Part shown: piece by piece, positions 27,001 through 37,600 of the stretch
How the letters are laid out: every line of letters begins with the position of its first letter
How positions within the stretch are numbered: the first letter of the stretch is position 1
From: JAWLAT01 sp041395325
GTDB lineage: Bacteria > Pseudomonadota > Gammaproteobacteria > Xanthomonadales > SZUA-5
Direction of reading: 5' to 3'
DNA length: 64,000 bases
Assembly (NCBI GenBank): GCA_041395325.1
Contig: JAWLAT010000016.1
Span: 1 to 64,000, forward strand
Program-made: the position numbers and the translations under genes
The notes under the pieces: generated by a model
Told to the model about the DNA's origin: nothing
What the model saw: only the letters and a program-made list of their open reading frames with translations
Databases searched by the model: none

Positions 27001-30000
27001 CGACCTCCACACGGCCGGCAAGGTCGTACTGGGACCGCGTCTCACGGCCCAGCGGGTCGAAGCGCGAGGTCTGCTGTCCGGCTGCGTCGTAGAGGAAGCG
27101 TTGGCGCGTGAGCCCGGCACGGTTGATCGCGAGTACCCGGCCGGCGTCGTCATAGGCGGTCGTGGTCTCGATGCCGCGACGGTCGACCTGACGGATGAGC
27201 TCATTGAAGGCGTTGTAGCCGAACTGCTGCGTCTCGGTCGTGGGGTCGGTCTGCGCAACTCGCCGGTTCAGATCGTCGTAGTCGAAGGTGGTGGCGTGGT
27301 TGCGACGATTGCTCTGGCTGAGCACATTGCCGATGGCATCGTAGTCCCAGGTCTGCGTACCCAATGGATCGGTGCTGTTGAGACGCCGACCGAGCGTGTC
27401 GTACTGATGGATCACGGTGATCGTGCGTGGATTGGTTTCGGTCAGGGGCTGGTCCCAGGCGTTCCAGGTCCATGACCAGTTGCGACCTTCCGGCTGAAGC
27501 TCGCTTTCCTTGCGACCGAGCGAATCCCAGACAGTCGTGGTGGGCAAGGCGCGGCCATCGGTGCTGGTGATGACATGGCCGTCGGGGTCGTAGTCGAAGG
27601 TGGCGATGGGGCCGAGTTGATCCGTGCTCGACACCAGTCGATTGAGATCGTCGTAGCTGTGGGTGATCTCCTGACCGCTGGGCAGCGATTCGCTGATGCG
27701 GTTGTCGACTGCGTCGTAGCCGTAGCTGCTCACCCGGCCTTCGCCCGGCAGCTGTTGGGTGATCAGGCGATCGCGCAGGTCGTAGGCGTAGTGGCTGACG
27801 CGCCCGAGCGGATCGGTCTCGCTGATCCGATTGCCCTTGGCGTCATAGCCCGTGAGCCAGCGCTCGCCCACACCATCGACGCGGACCGTCTGCCGGTGCC
27901 GCAAGTCGTACTCGAAGGCTTCGGTGCGCGATCCACCGCCGCCGGCAACCGTGCGACTGAGCAGATTGCCCTGCGGGTCGTAGACGTGCGTGGTGGTCCG
28001 CCCTTCGGGTTCGCTGACCAGCAACGGCCGACCGAACGCATCGAAGCTGCTGGTGGTTTCGCGCTCCAGCGCATCGGTGCGCGTCAGCGGATTGCCCTCG
28101 CCGTCCAGCACCAGCGTCGTCCCGATCTCCTCGCCGTCCAGCACCCCGTACTCCCCGGTGCGGAAGTAGCGCGGGTGCTCGTAGCGATAGCGGATCGTGC
28201 GCTCGCCGCCGGCTCCGCTGACCGTCATTTCGGTCATCTGGCCGGTCTTCAGATAGGTGTAGGTGGTGTTGCGGCTTTCGGGCTCGCTCAGGCTGATGCG
28301 ACGATCCAGTGCATCGAAGATGGCCGTACGGGGATTACCGCGGAAATCGGTCTCTTCCTCGAGATTGCCGTGGTCGTCGTAGCTCATCGTGCGGCTGTCG
28401 TTGAGCGCGTTGGTGATGCTGACCGCGCGGCCCTGCTTGTCCATCACGGTGATGGTGGACCGCTCCAGTTCGTCGAAGCTGGTGATGCTCGGCGTGCTGT
28501 CGTCGTAGACCGTGCGGCGGTCGCCTGGGCCTGGCGGGTCCACCCGCAACGGCCGATCCAGCCCGTCGTACTCGGTGATCGTCGCGCGACCGAGTTCGTC
28601 AGTGCGCAGCGTCTCGCGACCGCGCGCGTCGAAGGCCATCGAGACGACCGCGCCATCGGCGTAGGTCATGCGGATGGGCAGGCCCAGGTTGTTGTAGGCC
28701 GTCTCGGTGGTGTTGCCGTTGTAGTCCGTGTGGCTGACCTGATCGCCACGAGCGTCGTAGCCGTAGCTCATCGAGACGCCACCCTGACTGTGACCGATCA
28801 ATCGACCCGCCGGGTCATAGCTGTAGGTCTGCTCAACGCCGCGGAAGTCGGTGTAGGTCTGTGCGCGGTTCTTGATCACCGGCGGATCGAAAGTGTCCGG
28901 GGGTATGAAGGTCCAACTGGCCTGGACTGGTTCTCCACGCCCACTGAGCCGTTGCTGCAGGGTGTTGCCGTAGGCGTCGTAGCTGAACTCGGTGAGCACG
29001 CCTTCGGCGTCGGTCTGGCTGTGCGGCTTGCGGTGCTGCAGGTTCCAGACGGTGCTCTGACTGCCGATGGGGTCGTCGATGCGCTCCACACCGCCGAACT
29101 CGTTCATCGTGTAGGTGGTGTCATACAAGCGCGCGTTCTTGACGACGGTGGTCTGCACGCCGGGCCGACCGCGTTCGCCCACATAGCTGAAAGTCACCGT
29201 GCCCGCATCGGTTTCGGTCAGCTCTGTCACGAACAACGAGATGACGTCGGCAAAGCTGCCGTCGCCCTGCTCTGCACCACTCCAGCGCGGGTTGTAGCTG
29301 TACTGGATCGCCGCGCCACTGAGCGCGTTGGTGGCGGTCGTCAGGCGCCAGCCCAGTTCATGAGAACGGGTTGGGTTGCTGCGATCCGGGTAGCGACCGA
29401 AGTTCTCGTAGCTGAACTGCTCGATGGGATCGGCACTGCCGAGTCCGGCTCGACGGACCTCGGTGAGCAAGCCTTTCTCGTCGTAGCGGTAACGCACGTC
29501 AATGCCGTCCGGGCCGGTCAGCTGCTGCAGCAGCGGCATGGCGAGACCGTCGACACCAACCACCTCGTAGCGCAGGTCGAAGCGGCGACCGTTGTCCTGG
29601 ACCAGGCCGGTCACCACCAATCGGCCGCCAATGGGCGTGTACTCATAGCTGAGGCGGTTGCCGCTGGTGTCTTCGATCAGCCGCAGTTGGTATTCCTGTC
29701 CGTCGTACTGATAGCGCGTCCCGTCCAGCGCATACAGATCGAAGTCACCGGAGGGCCGGCGAAACAGACTGCTGTGGTAGCCGTCCAGGGGTCGATAGAC
29801 GACGTTGCCTTCGCTGTCGTCGTGGTCGTAGACGAATCGCCCGCCGGCACCTTCACCACCGACGGCCTGAATCACGCCACAGGCGTCGAATGACAGATGT
29901 CCCTCGATGGGGCTGGACCAGCCACGGCCATAGGGCCCGATGCGGTTGCCCAGGGAACTGCTGTAGCTGCGGCGGAAGGCCAGCATTGGTCCCCGTCCAG

Positions 30001-33000
30001 CCACCTGGGCATCGCTGCGGGAGAGGACGAACTGCCCATCGAAGACGTCGACGCTGCGCACAATGGTGTGACCCAGCGCCAGATGATCACGCCGATCCGG
30101 TTCATTGCTAAGCGAGCCGCGAACCATCTCCTGATTGCCCAGTTGGCCGGTGGCATCGATCTCGTAGAGGTAGGTGCCCAGCCGAACGTCTCCGGGCGTC
30201 AGGTCGATGCGGTGCAGGCCCTCATCCAGCACCTCGGCGCTGAGCAGGGTCGCTTCGACCGCGCCGGAGACGTCCATGTCGTCGATGGGATACAGGCGCA
30301 GCGAAACGGTGGCGGGCTGCGCGAGGAAGAAGGCGATCTCTGCTCCCATATCGCAGACGCGCTGATTGGGGATATCGATGCGGCGCTTGAGCTTGAGATT
30401 GCTGCTGCGTCCACTAAGGACGCACTGCAGCATCTGGCCGTCACTCATTTCGCCGGCGCTGCCGTCATTCCCGCAGACCCCGAGGATGACATCCGATGAC
30501 TGGGTCAGTGGAGCGACATCCGTGTCCAGCGCAAACGGCGTTTGCGCGTTGATCGTGGCCACCGCACTGTAGGTCTGATCGCGTTCTAGGCGCAGACCAC
30601 GACCGAACAGGGCGAAGAAGCCGTCATAGCCGTAGGTCGAGATGAGATCTGCGACCGACTCACCGCTGCGCTGCAGCGACAGGCGCACCTCACCGGATCG
30701 ATACTCGGGCGGATCCATGCCCAGTACGACTCGCAGATCCGACTGCAGCGTACCGCCCACACCGACCGGAATCGGCGAAGGCTCCAGCGTGAGCGACGGC
30801 ACCACGGCCCAGGCCTCGGGCAGACTGGCCTGCAGGACCGTTGGCTGCGGCGCCTGTGGCGTCGGCGCGAACTCAACCCTCAACTCTCCCTGGGATCGCG
30901 CCGGACTGGGCGGCACGCGCAACTGGTACTGCCAGACCCCAGGGCCAATGTTGCGCAGATCCTCGACGCTGGCGCCATCGCTGAAGCTCAGCTGCAGATC
31001 TGCCGCTGGCGCTGCAATGGGTGGATCATCCAGGCTCGGCGGCAGCATCGATGGCCCGCCCATGTCCCAGGTTGCCACCATGCCGCCCTGCATCACCACA
31101 TCGGCGAACACCGGGCGCTGGGCGAAGTGCATGGTTCGTGGCAGCGGCAACAGGTCGCCGGGGCGTGCCGCTTCAATCGAACTCAATGGCGCCAGCGGAA
31201 ACCCGGGAACACTCGATCCGTTGGCCGTGAAAATCACCTGATCGGAGAGTCGCTCTCCGTCGATCACTTCGTGAACGGAGTGACCGAAGATCGATTGCCA
31301 GGGGCCGTGCACTGCGCGGCACAGGCCGCTTTCGGGGATCACCACGACGGTACCAGTGGTGGCAAAGCCGAGATTGAGCGTCGGCAGACCGGCCGAGCGA
31401 AGCTCATAGCGAACGTTCGCGCCCACCACATTGGGTGGGACGATGTGGAAGGCACTTTCCTCGGCTCGACTGACCAGCTGTCGGGAGGTCCCCACACAGG
31501 CGTGGCCGGTCAGGATGAGCTGATCAATCGGGCATTCTCCCGGCAGGAACACGCCTGCGGGCAAGGCACCGGTCAGCGGATCGGTGGCGCAGACGCCCGG
31601 CGGCTGGATCTCGATGCCTGGCGACCAGCTGGTCTCGATCTCGAAGGGCACATTGGCCACCAGATGACCGAGAGCGTCAACGACGATCACGCGGTAGCTC
31701 AGATAACCGATACCCGGCGGATGGAACAGGCCAACATCAGGGTCGGTGGGCGGTACTGCCGTCAGCCCCAACTGTGCCGGTGGCCCGGGCATGCCGTAGG
31801 CTCGGTAGGACTCACCCGCCAGCACGTTGCCGCCAGCGACGGCAGCCGCCACGGAAATGTCCACCTTGAACACGCGGGCGCGTTGCGGATAGGTCTCACC
31901 CTCGCGCTGGACAATCGCCTCCAGAGGCGAGTTGTTCCCCAACTCCAACCGTGCCTGGGCCACGCCGCGATGATCAGTGGCAACGATGATCTCCGGCGCG
32001 CTCGATGTGTCGTGAATCAGTACGCCCTCTCCGGCACTGAGCACGAAGCGAACCTGTGCGCCTTGCACCGGCCGGCCGCTGCCGTCCTCCACGCGCACGC
32101 CCAGTGGTCTGTCCAATTCCTCACCATGCTGCGCGCGTTGGTCTTGGGCGCTGGCGTCCAGTCTCACGAAGACGCCGGCCAGCGGATCGGGGTTGGTGGG
32201 CTTGGCGAATGGGTCGTTCAGTGCGGCAGCGAGATTCTCCAGGTACCACTGGTCAGGCGGGAGCACTGTGATGCCACCGGCGAGCCCGCCGCTGAGAAAG
32301 TACCCCGATGAACCCTCTGCATCGGACACCAGCCAGGCGCTGCCCAGCCATGCGCCCACCTGGATGGGCGCAGCCGGCAAGCGCACGCGAAAGCCCAGTT
32401 GCAACCAGGAAGCGATCTTTTCACGGACGGCTGCTGGATGCGTGGTGGCGGAAAGTTGTGCCTCGCCGGCCGGGCCCTGCAGATCCAGCATCGCCACGCC
32501 GCCCAGCGCCGCCGCGGCCATGACCTGGTCAGCGGACACCGCGGGCGTGGACCATTGCTCATCGAATACGCGAGCTTCCAGTGAACTGCCCTGCAGGGCG
32601 ATCAGGCGCAGCAGATCGGCGGGCGCGTCAACCCCTGCCAGTGGCGTCAGTATGCGCATCGCCGCGTCGAGTCCAACGCTGTCCAGCGAGATGCGCAACG
32701 GCAGGCCCTCGATGCGCTCGACTTCCAGCTGGCTGAGGACGAAGCCCGCCGCCGGCAACGGCTGAACCACGGTCTCGTCGGCCAGCAAGGCCAGCGTTTG
32801 TGCGTCGTCATTCCATTGCTGGTAGTAGCGCCGTCCCAGATTTGCCAGCAAGCGGGCGGCTTCGGGCTCGCCGTCCAGCGGTGGTGGCAAGGACTCACTC
32901 GACACTGGGCCGGTCTGGCTCAGCACGACGGCGGCATAGCCCCCGACCTGCAGTCGCTGACTGACCTCGACAACGTCCTCGCCGGCCGGCAAGCGCAGTC

Positions 33001-34693
33001 GCAACGAGACCCATTCGCCAGGCGCCAGCGGTTCGCCGACGGCCACGGACCGCCCGTCCAGCGAGACTTCGGGCCGAAAGCGAACCAGATAGGCCGGCGT
33101 GTCAAGCAGCCCGCCGAAACGGGCGATCAGGTCCTGATCGGCCCAAGTGGCGGGCAGGAATGAGACGGTCAGCCGGCCGCTGGTCAAGGCAGACGTCGGC
33201 GCATCGACTACCAGATCCTGGATGCCGTCGCCGCTGACGGTCAGCTGCGTTGAGACGCCCAATCGCTCTGGCAAGGTTTCGGACACCGCCATGGCGCCTT
33301 CGATCTCAAAGGGCAAGGTTGGCGGAATCAACCCCTGCGGCGGCTCACTGATGTGCCGGCCGTTGAGCCAGCGCTCGAGCGGCTGACCTTGACTGCCGGA
33401 CCAGGCTTCCGCCATGGCCATCAGGGCGGCGAGTGGGTCCTGCGCCGGCGTCGAGCTGAGATAGCTCGCTTCGAAACTGTCGACATCCAGGCCCAGTGAT
33501 GGAAACAGACTGCCGTAGTGATCGCGCTCATGCTGCTTCAGCGCAGTGTCCAACGGCACACAGGTCAGCCCGCGGTGTTGCTGCGCCGCCGAGCCGCGAT
33601 AGTCATCCCAGGACAGTTGCGCGACGACCCAGGTGTAGTCAAAGCGAAAGGCCACCGGCTCGCTGATGCCCGGCTCATGGATCGGCTCGTGTGGACGCAA
33701 GGCTCGATGCAGCAGTGTGTCTACACCGGCTGCCGGAATCGCCATCGTTTGGGCCAGGGTGCGAGCAGGTGCCGTCACCCGGCCGTGTACATAGGCGGCG
33801 CGCAAACCACTGGCCCGCAGAAGCGCAATCAGCAGACTGGCCTGATCCACATCGTTGCCGCGACCGCTGCGCAAGGTCCCGAGTGCTCCCCGCTGACTGC
33901 CCGGATACCACTCGGTCAGAATGCCCGTGCGCACGAAGTCGTAAATGCGGGTGTACTCGAACTCCAGTTCAGCCGCCTTGGCCAGGATCTCGGCCGAAAC
34001 ATCCGCTTCCGCCCCGGTCAGCAACGGGGCATCAAAATTCGCGCAGTTGTCGGCCGCCTGCAGGTAATCGGGATCGAACATCGTTGCGCTGCGCAACGGA
34101 CCCGCCGTGGCTGGCAGGTAGCGCACCGGCATCGCCTGCAAACCCATCACCGTCCGGGCATCGTCGGTTCGCTCGCTGAGCAGCCGTCGCAGATCCGCAT
34201 CGACCGCGTCAGCCTGCTTGGCATTGCGCCGCAGCAGTGGTTTCACGGCGACGGCCAGTCGATCCCAGCGTGCACGCGCGCTGTCGACGGCTTCCGTGTG
34301 CCGCTGCAGGATGCTGGCCGAAACCGCCTTGGACTGAAGCTGCTGCCCGATGTCCTGAAGTCGTGCCTCGGCCAACAGATGCGCCGCTTCCAGTCGCCGC
34401 CACGTCAGGACGAACTGCTCATGCTCGCCACGATCCAGGGCGCGCAACAGGCTGTCTTCCAGATCCATCATCGTGCTGGCTGGCAGTGTCGCAACAGCGT
34501 GACTCGAGAGGTCTCGCGGGAAGTGCCGCGCATCGCGACCCGCCTGCAGCGCGACCATCCAGTCGTCCGCCAAGCTGACTGGTGCGCGATCTGCAGCGAG
34601 GATCGGGCTGGACAAGCTCGTCAGGACGACCAACGTCCCGCACAACCATCGCCAGAACGACTGGCGCGACTGGCTCGCTGCTCGGGTGCTCAT
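24095..34693 (-). CDS. Sec-exported giant Rhs toxin with degenerate transglutaminase-like domain and HNH/LHH nuclease tip
   Basis: The ATG at 34693 overlaps the stop of the giant upstream gene as ATGA. The 3,532-residue product starts with a signal peptide (WRWLCGTLVVLTSLSSPILAA, cleavage near 34). Residues about 240-345 resemble a transglutaminase-like fold (RGNDVDQASLLIALLRASGL), but the Cys is missing and the expected His is Tyr in DYTWVVAQL, so it should be inactive. Residues 345-1540 are beta-rich, with an invasin/Big-1-like stretch. YD/Rhs repeats run from about 1545 to 3188, ending in a core variant RFGSVDPW..NSYLYGNGNPGVWVDPDGR. The tip (about 3190-3532) ends in RELHHVIPQRAGGASDPLNL and QHGAVDPYRH, an HNH/endonuclease VII LHH-type nuclease signature. 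Sec export of an Rhs protein differs from the usual T6SS type. The immunity candidate is at 23621-24076. Confidence 0.9.
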   Translation of the reverse strand: MSTRAASQSRQSFWRWLCGTLVVLTSLSSPILAADRAPVSLADDWMVALQAGRDARHFPRDLSSHAVATLPASTMMDLEDSLLRALDRGEHEQFVLTWRRLEAAHLLAEARLQDIGQQLQSKAVSASILQRHTEAVDSARARWDRLAVAVKPLLRRNAKQADAVDADLRRLLSERTDDARTVMGLQAMPVRYLPATAGPLRSATMFDPDYLQAADNCANFDAPLLTGAEADVSAEILAKAAELEFEYTRIYDFVRTGILTEWYPGSQRGALGTLRSGRGNDVDQASLLIALLRASGLRAAYVHGRVTAPARTLAQTMAIPAAGVDTLLHRALRPHEPIHEPGISEPVAFRFDYTWVVAQLSWDDYRGSAAQQHRGLTCVPLDTALKQHERDHYGSLFPSLGLDVDSFEASYLSSTPAQDPLAALMAMAEAWSGSQGQPLERWLNGRHISEPPQGLIPPTLPFEIEGAMAVSETLPERLGVSTQLTVSGDGIQDLVVDAPTSALTSGRLTVSFLPATWADQDLIARFGGLLDTPAYLVRFRPEVSLDGRSVAVGEPLAPGEWVSLRLRLPAGEDVVEVSQRLQVGGYAAVVLSQTGPVSSESLPPPLDGEPEAARLLANLGRRYYQQWNDDAQTLALLADETVVQPLPAAGFVLSQLEVERIEGLPLRISLDSVGLDAAMRILTPLAGVDAPADLLRLIALQGSSLEARVFDEQWSTPAVSADQVMAAAALGGVAMLDLQGPAGEAQLSATTHPAAVREKIASWLQLGFRVRLPAAPIQVGAWLGSAWLVSDAEGSSGYFLSGGLAGGITVLPPDQWYLENLAAALNDPFAKPTNPDPLAGVFVRLDASAQDQRAQHGEELDRPLGVRVEDGSGRPVQGAQVRFVLSAGEGVLIHDTSSAPEIIVATDHRGVAQARLELGNNSPLEAIVQREGETYPQRARVFKVDISVAAAVAGGNVLAGESYRAYGMPGPPAQLGLTAVPPTDPDVGLFHPPGIGYLSYRVIVVDALGHLVANVPFEIETSWSPGIEIQPPGVCATDPLTGALPAGVFLPGECPIDQLILTGHACVGTSRQLVSRAEESAFHIVPPNVVGANVRYELRSAGLPTLNLGFATTGTVVVIPESGLCRAVHGPWQSIFGHSVHEVIDGERLSDQVIFTANGSSVPGFPLAPLSSIEAARPGDLLPLPRTMHFAQRPVFADVVMQGGMVATWDMGGPSMLPPSLDDPPIAAPAADLQLSFSDGASVEDLRNIGPGVWQYQLRVPPSPARSQGELRVEFAPTPQAPQPTVLQASLPEAWAVVPSLTLEPSPIPVGVGGTLQSDLRVVLGMDPPEYRSGEVRLSLQRSGESVADLISTYGYDGFFALFGRGLRLERDQTYSAVATINAQTPFALDTDVAPLTQSSDVILGVCGNDGSAGEMSDGQMLQCVLSGRSSNLKLKRRIDIPNQRVCDMGAEIAFFLAQPATVSLRLYPIDDMDVSGAVEATLLSAEVLDEGLHRIDLTPGDVRLGTYLYEIDATGQLGNQEMVRGSLSNEPDRRDHLALGHTIVRSVDVFDGQFVLSRSDAQVAGRGPMLAFRRSYSSSLGNRIGPYGRGWSSPIEGHLSFDACGVIQAVGGEGAGGRFVYDHDDSEGNVVYRPLDGYHSSLFRRPSGDFDLYALDGTRYQYDGQEYQLRLIEDTSGNRLSYEYTPIGGRLVVTGLVQDNGRRFDLRYEVVGVDGLAMPLLQQLTGPDGIDVRYRYDEKGLLTEVRRAGLGSADPIEQFSYENFGRYPDRSNPTRSHELGWRLTTATNALSGAAIQYSYNPRWSGAEQGDGSFADVISLFVTELTETDAGTVTFSYVGERGRPGVQTTVVKNARLYDTTYTMNEFGGVERIDDPIGSQSTVWNLQHRKPHSQTDAEGVLTEFSYDAYGNTLQQRLSGRGEPVQASWTFIPPDTFDPPVIKNRAQTYTDFRGVEQTYSYDPAGRLIGHSQGGVSMSYGYDARGDQVSHTDYNGNTTETAYNNLGLPIRMTYADGAVVSMAFDARGRETLRTDELGRATITEYDGLDRPLRVDPPGPGDRRTVYDDSTPSITSFDELERSTITVMDKQGRAVSITNALNDSRTMSYDDHGNLEEETDFRGNPRTAIFDALDRRISLSEPESRNTTYTYLKTGQMTEMTVSGAGGERTIRYRYEHPRYFRTGEYGVLDGEEIGTTLVLDGEGNPLTRTDALERETTSSFDAFGRPLLVSEPEGRTTTHVYDPQGNLLSRTVAGGGGSRTEAFEYDLRHRQTVRVDGVGERWLTGYDAKGNRISETDPLGRVSHYAYDLRDRLITQQLPGEGRVSSYGYDAVDNRISESLPSGQEITHSYDDLNRLVSSTDQLGPIATFDYDPDGHVITSTDGRALPTTTVWDSLGRKESELQPEGRNWSWTWNAWDQPLTETNPRTITVIHQYDTLGRRLNSTDPLGTQTWDYDAIGNVLSQSNRRNHATTFDYDDLNRRVAQTDPTTETQQFGYNAFNELIRQVDRRGIETTTAYDDAGRVLAINRAGLTRQRFLYDAAGQQTSRFDPLGRETRSQYDLAGRVEVETLPEGARIERSWTAADDLASQTDPDGLAVAYQYDERRRLVSETNDLDETTVYDYDGNGNRTAMTRPLATEWIFEFDDANRLVAVVNPLTQRTEYGYDENGNRTSILDANNHTRTFEFDELDRMTAMHYPGGATEITERDPEGNPETTIRANGQQIMRVFDERHRLVSETFAPVTEDGIESIDYEYNGNDAIIQVTETLSSGSCPGGGTVCTSSYAFDDLDRLIQATDRNGLSFSQRYDAADNRLARTGPEGETVYVYNGLDQITVVTPPDAAAIGLDPTAAGRWGEISHGNGVRTQVQYDGAGRMNAVRHWLGAAAVLLSTYSFDANGNRQTETIEAQSQSWLTSYDYDDADRLTGYTAPEGQTSYILDAVGNRTQTTTGGQLSTADFDPRDRLTDIRDSGGQVVTHYDYDEAGRQTAQTSGGQTTHYSYSATDRLLAIRQGSPSAEPLVRYEYHRLSRGSANGGQRSARTDAGSREHYQWDGLKLATRTNALGNPLARYSHANGWILASSEQGAEYSYQLDALGTPLILTDEAAAIAVRYRLDPWGVVLEQTQAHVNPIGFTGYLRDTATDQLYAQARQSLPGVGRFGSVDPWEGDGLRPITLNSYLYGNGNPGVWVDPDGRITLLNEDAQGVTSRLSEASLAVADNAKGAWRDSPWYAKPGLAVAWGGAGASYLTAEAGSFLVVGANLFANAMVAGTDMLGDAVGVPETAFSGLAREAYHETSSFVGAAAPAAEAFADRPGESTIAAGSAVGASVLATYESVLNGESKAIYDVLSNFNPAKAGKNIGSTVFGVGDKRIAAVSKHGTTIEDPSGILGVSADQAHVLGNAGANSNRGALAQTNVSALADGKIHFRRWQRGDAIDKPLPDGSAPSWGTIQSRYWKNRALAAAKTREFSVENLRRMQRGSAPQDYNPRTGNFESRELHHVIPQRAGGASDPLNLRELTPDQHGAVDPYRHTVPTTTGIL

Positions 34694-37600
34694 CGGTCGC
34701 CCTCCAGCCGCTCCACACCCGCCGGACCGGTCCACCTCAGCATCTGCCTGAGCAACGGGGGCGGATCGCACTCCACCCCTTCGAAACTGTCGGCGAAGAG
34801 TTCATCGATGCCCTCGAACGGATCCGTGAACAGCCCATCGCCGGGTTCGCCCAGGCTGGAGCTGCGGCAGAGGATGATCGGTGTGGCGAAGGCTTCATTC
34901 TGCGCAGTGTCAGCAGCTCGGACTTCCACCAGGTTGTAGCCAACGATCGGCAGGAACGGACTGGCCTCGTAGGAGTCCGGCACGACACTGGCCGTCATCG
35001 GTTGCCAGGCACCGGCATTGATGCGCACAGCGACGCCAGCGATCTCGCTGAGCACATCGGTCGCGGTGGCGCGAATCAGTGGCTTGCTGCCCACGATTGC
35101 CCCATCGATCGGTTCGACGATGCTGACTTCAGGCGCATCGCCGTCGCGAATCGTCACCAGTCGCTGGTCGATGATCACGGGACTGGCATCGGGCTCGTCT
35201 TCGGCGCGCCAGCTGAGCTCGACGCGCAACTCGCCGAGAGACCAGCTCGAGCTGTCGATGCTGAAGGCTTGTTCGGTGGTCGCATCGGGCGGGAGTTGCA
35301 TCGGCCAGGAGCGCTCTTCCAGCAGACTGCTGCCGTCGTACACCCGAACCAGAATCGTGATGGGACCCGGATCGAAGTTGCCGCCGTTGCCGATCTGATA
35401 GCCCCCGAGCAGTGCGCTACCGTGATTGACCGTCGCCGACTGCAGCGTCAGGAAACCCTCGATGATGGCTTGCGTCGGACGTACCCGGGTGACCTCGACT
35501 GCCACTACCGCAGAGCGGTTACCGGCTGCGTCAATCGCGCTCGCCTGCAGGCTGTTCGGCCCGAGTTGCAGGGGCACGGCAGCAAACTGAACCAGCCCAT
35601 CGGTGCCGGTGCTGGCGTTCTGTGAGTTGGCACCGGTCACCAGTTCTACCAGAGCGGCGGCCTCGCTCTGCAGCTGAGCGGGCACGTGTGCCGCCAAGGT
35701 CTGCAGGCCGTCGGGCGGCGTCAGAAAACTCAGCGCCGGCGGGGTGAAGTCCAGCGTGAAGCTGAGCGTCCGCGAGGCGCTGTTGCCCAGCGCGTCGGCA
35801 GCCTCGACCTGCAGCGTATGTACGCCCTCCCCCGCCACGGTCGAACCTGATGCGAAAGGCAGGCCATCGAGCAGGATCTCGCTGCTGGCCAGGTGCGGAT
35901 CGGTGATGGCCACCACGGGTGCCAAGGGCTGATTGCTCAGTTGGTCATCGCTGACTCCGCTGATCTGAATCGCAGGCGGCGTGGCATCGACCACGAACTC
36001 GCGCTCGGACGACGTCGGGTTTCCGGCGTGGTCCAGTGCCAGGAAGCGCGCCAGATGTGGACCATCGGCAAGTGGGCCCGGCTGGGAGACAAACTGGCTC
36101 GGCTGCAGCGGGTCCTGGGCCTGGGGGCCCAACTCGACGGCATCCAGGGTCAGCTCCACGCGATCGACACCGCTGAGCGTGTCAGTTACTGCCACACGCA
36201 GCTCCGGATCGGCGCCCACCAGCGCGTTGGCCTGCGGCGACAACCATTGCAACAATGGCGCCGTCAGGTCAGCCAACTCGACGGTGGTTTGAGCCAATTC
36301 CACCCAGACCAACTGAGATTGCTCATCAACCAGCTGGGCCGACAGCGTCAGGCCGTAGAGCCCGAGCTCAAGGCCCTGCGTGGCGAAGCTGAAAGCGTCC
36401 TGCACGCTGCCATCGGCGAGCAGGCTGACGTCAAATTGCGTCTGTTCCAGCAGGGTGCCATCAGGCCGACGCAGCGTCAGCCGGATAGGCAGCGGTGCCA
36501 AATCCAGGGCGGACAGGTTCTGCAGTTGCCATTGCCCGCCAATGGCCGTTGGCGGCTCGACCGCCGACACCACCTGCAATTCGCCAGTGACAGCGTTGAT
36601 GGTGGCCGCCGACCGGATGACACCGATCTCAACCGGCGCGGACTGGTTGCCTGCCAGGTCACGCGCGCTGGCCGCCAGCACATTGGCGCCATCGACCAGC
36701 AGCACCGTGTCGAAAATCGCGACTCCTTGTGCATCGGCGACAGCCTGCAGCGTTCCACCCGCATGAATCAGCGTCACTGTGGCCGCCGCCTCAGTGCTGA
36801 TCCGGACCAAGGTTTGCGATGCAGCGATGACGGCGCCATCATTGGGCGAAGCAAAGCTGACCTCGGGCGGCGTGAAGTCCATTTCGAAGGCGACAATCGC
36901 GCTGCCTTCGTTGCCAGCCGCATCACGTGCCAATACATACAGCACGTGAGCACCCTCAGTGGCGACCAATTCACCACTGATGAAGGGATGGCCATCCAGC
37001 AACTGCTGCGAGCTCTGCGGATGCGCCTCCATGATCGTGATCAATGGCGTCCTGGGGCTGTTGTATAGCCCGCCATCAGTAACACCGGTGATCTGCACCA
37101 GCGGCGGAGTGGCATCCACGATCAGCTCGAAAGGTCCGATTTCGGTCCGATTGCCGACACTGTCACTGGCATCCAGACGCAGGCTTAGCGGTCCGTCGCC
37201 CAAGGGCCCGAATGCGCGCACATACTGGCCGGCGAAGTCGATGCCCGCGGACATCGGCTGCCAGGCCTGGCCTTGTGACTGGATGCGCACCTCCCCCAAG
37301 GGGTGGTGCAGATCCGCGGCTCGCGCGTCAACCCGGAAGCGCGCTGGCACGACCGAACCCGAGTTTGGCGCGATCAAGCTCAGCTGCGGCGGTGTGCGAT
37401 CCACGACCGCGAAGCCGCCGAAGTCCAGCACGCCCGCATGCGGGCCATCGATGACGATCAGGGACACCAGCTGGTCGCCCAGCCCCAACAAGGCCGGCGG
37501 AACATCGAGTTGTGTCGACCATTCACCCCCAACCGGCAGATCAATGACTTGCTCCAGCGTCGCCGAAGGCGCCGATTGCAGACTGCGGCGCAGGCTGGCG

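Noticed and set aside
25331..29893. Two long plus-strand open frames (714 and 772 codons) opposite the Rhs gene
   Set aside because: They mirror YD repeats on the other strand, are Val/Ala/Gly-rich without domain features and arise from high-GC repeated coding sequence.
34690..34810. The giant protein ending early at the SFEG motif, with the last ~27 residues an artefact
   Set aside because: The frame is open through to the ATGA overlap with the Rhs start and there is no sign of an indel, so the full end is kept.
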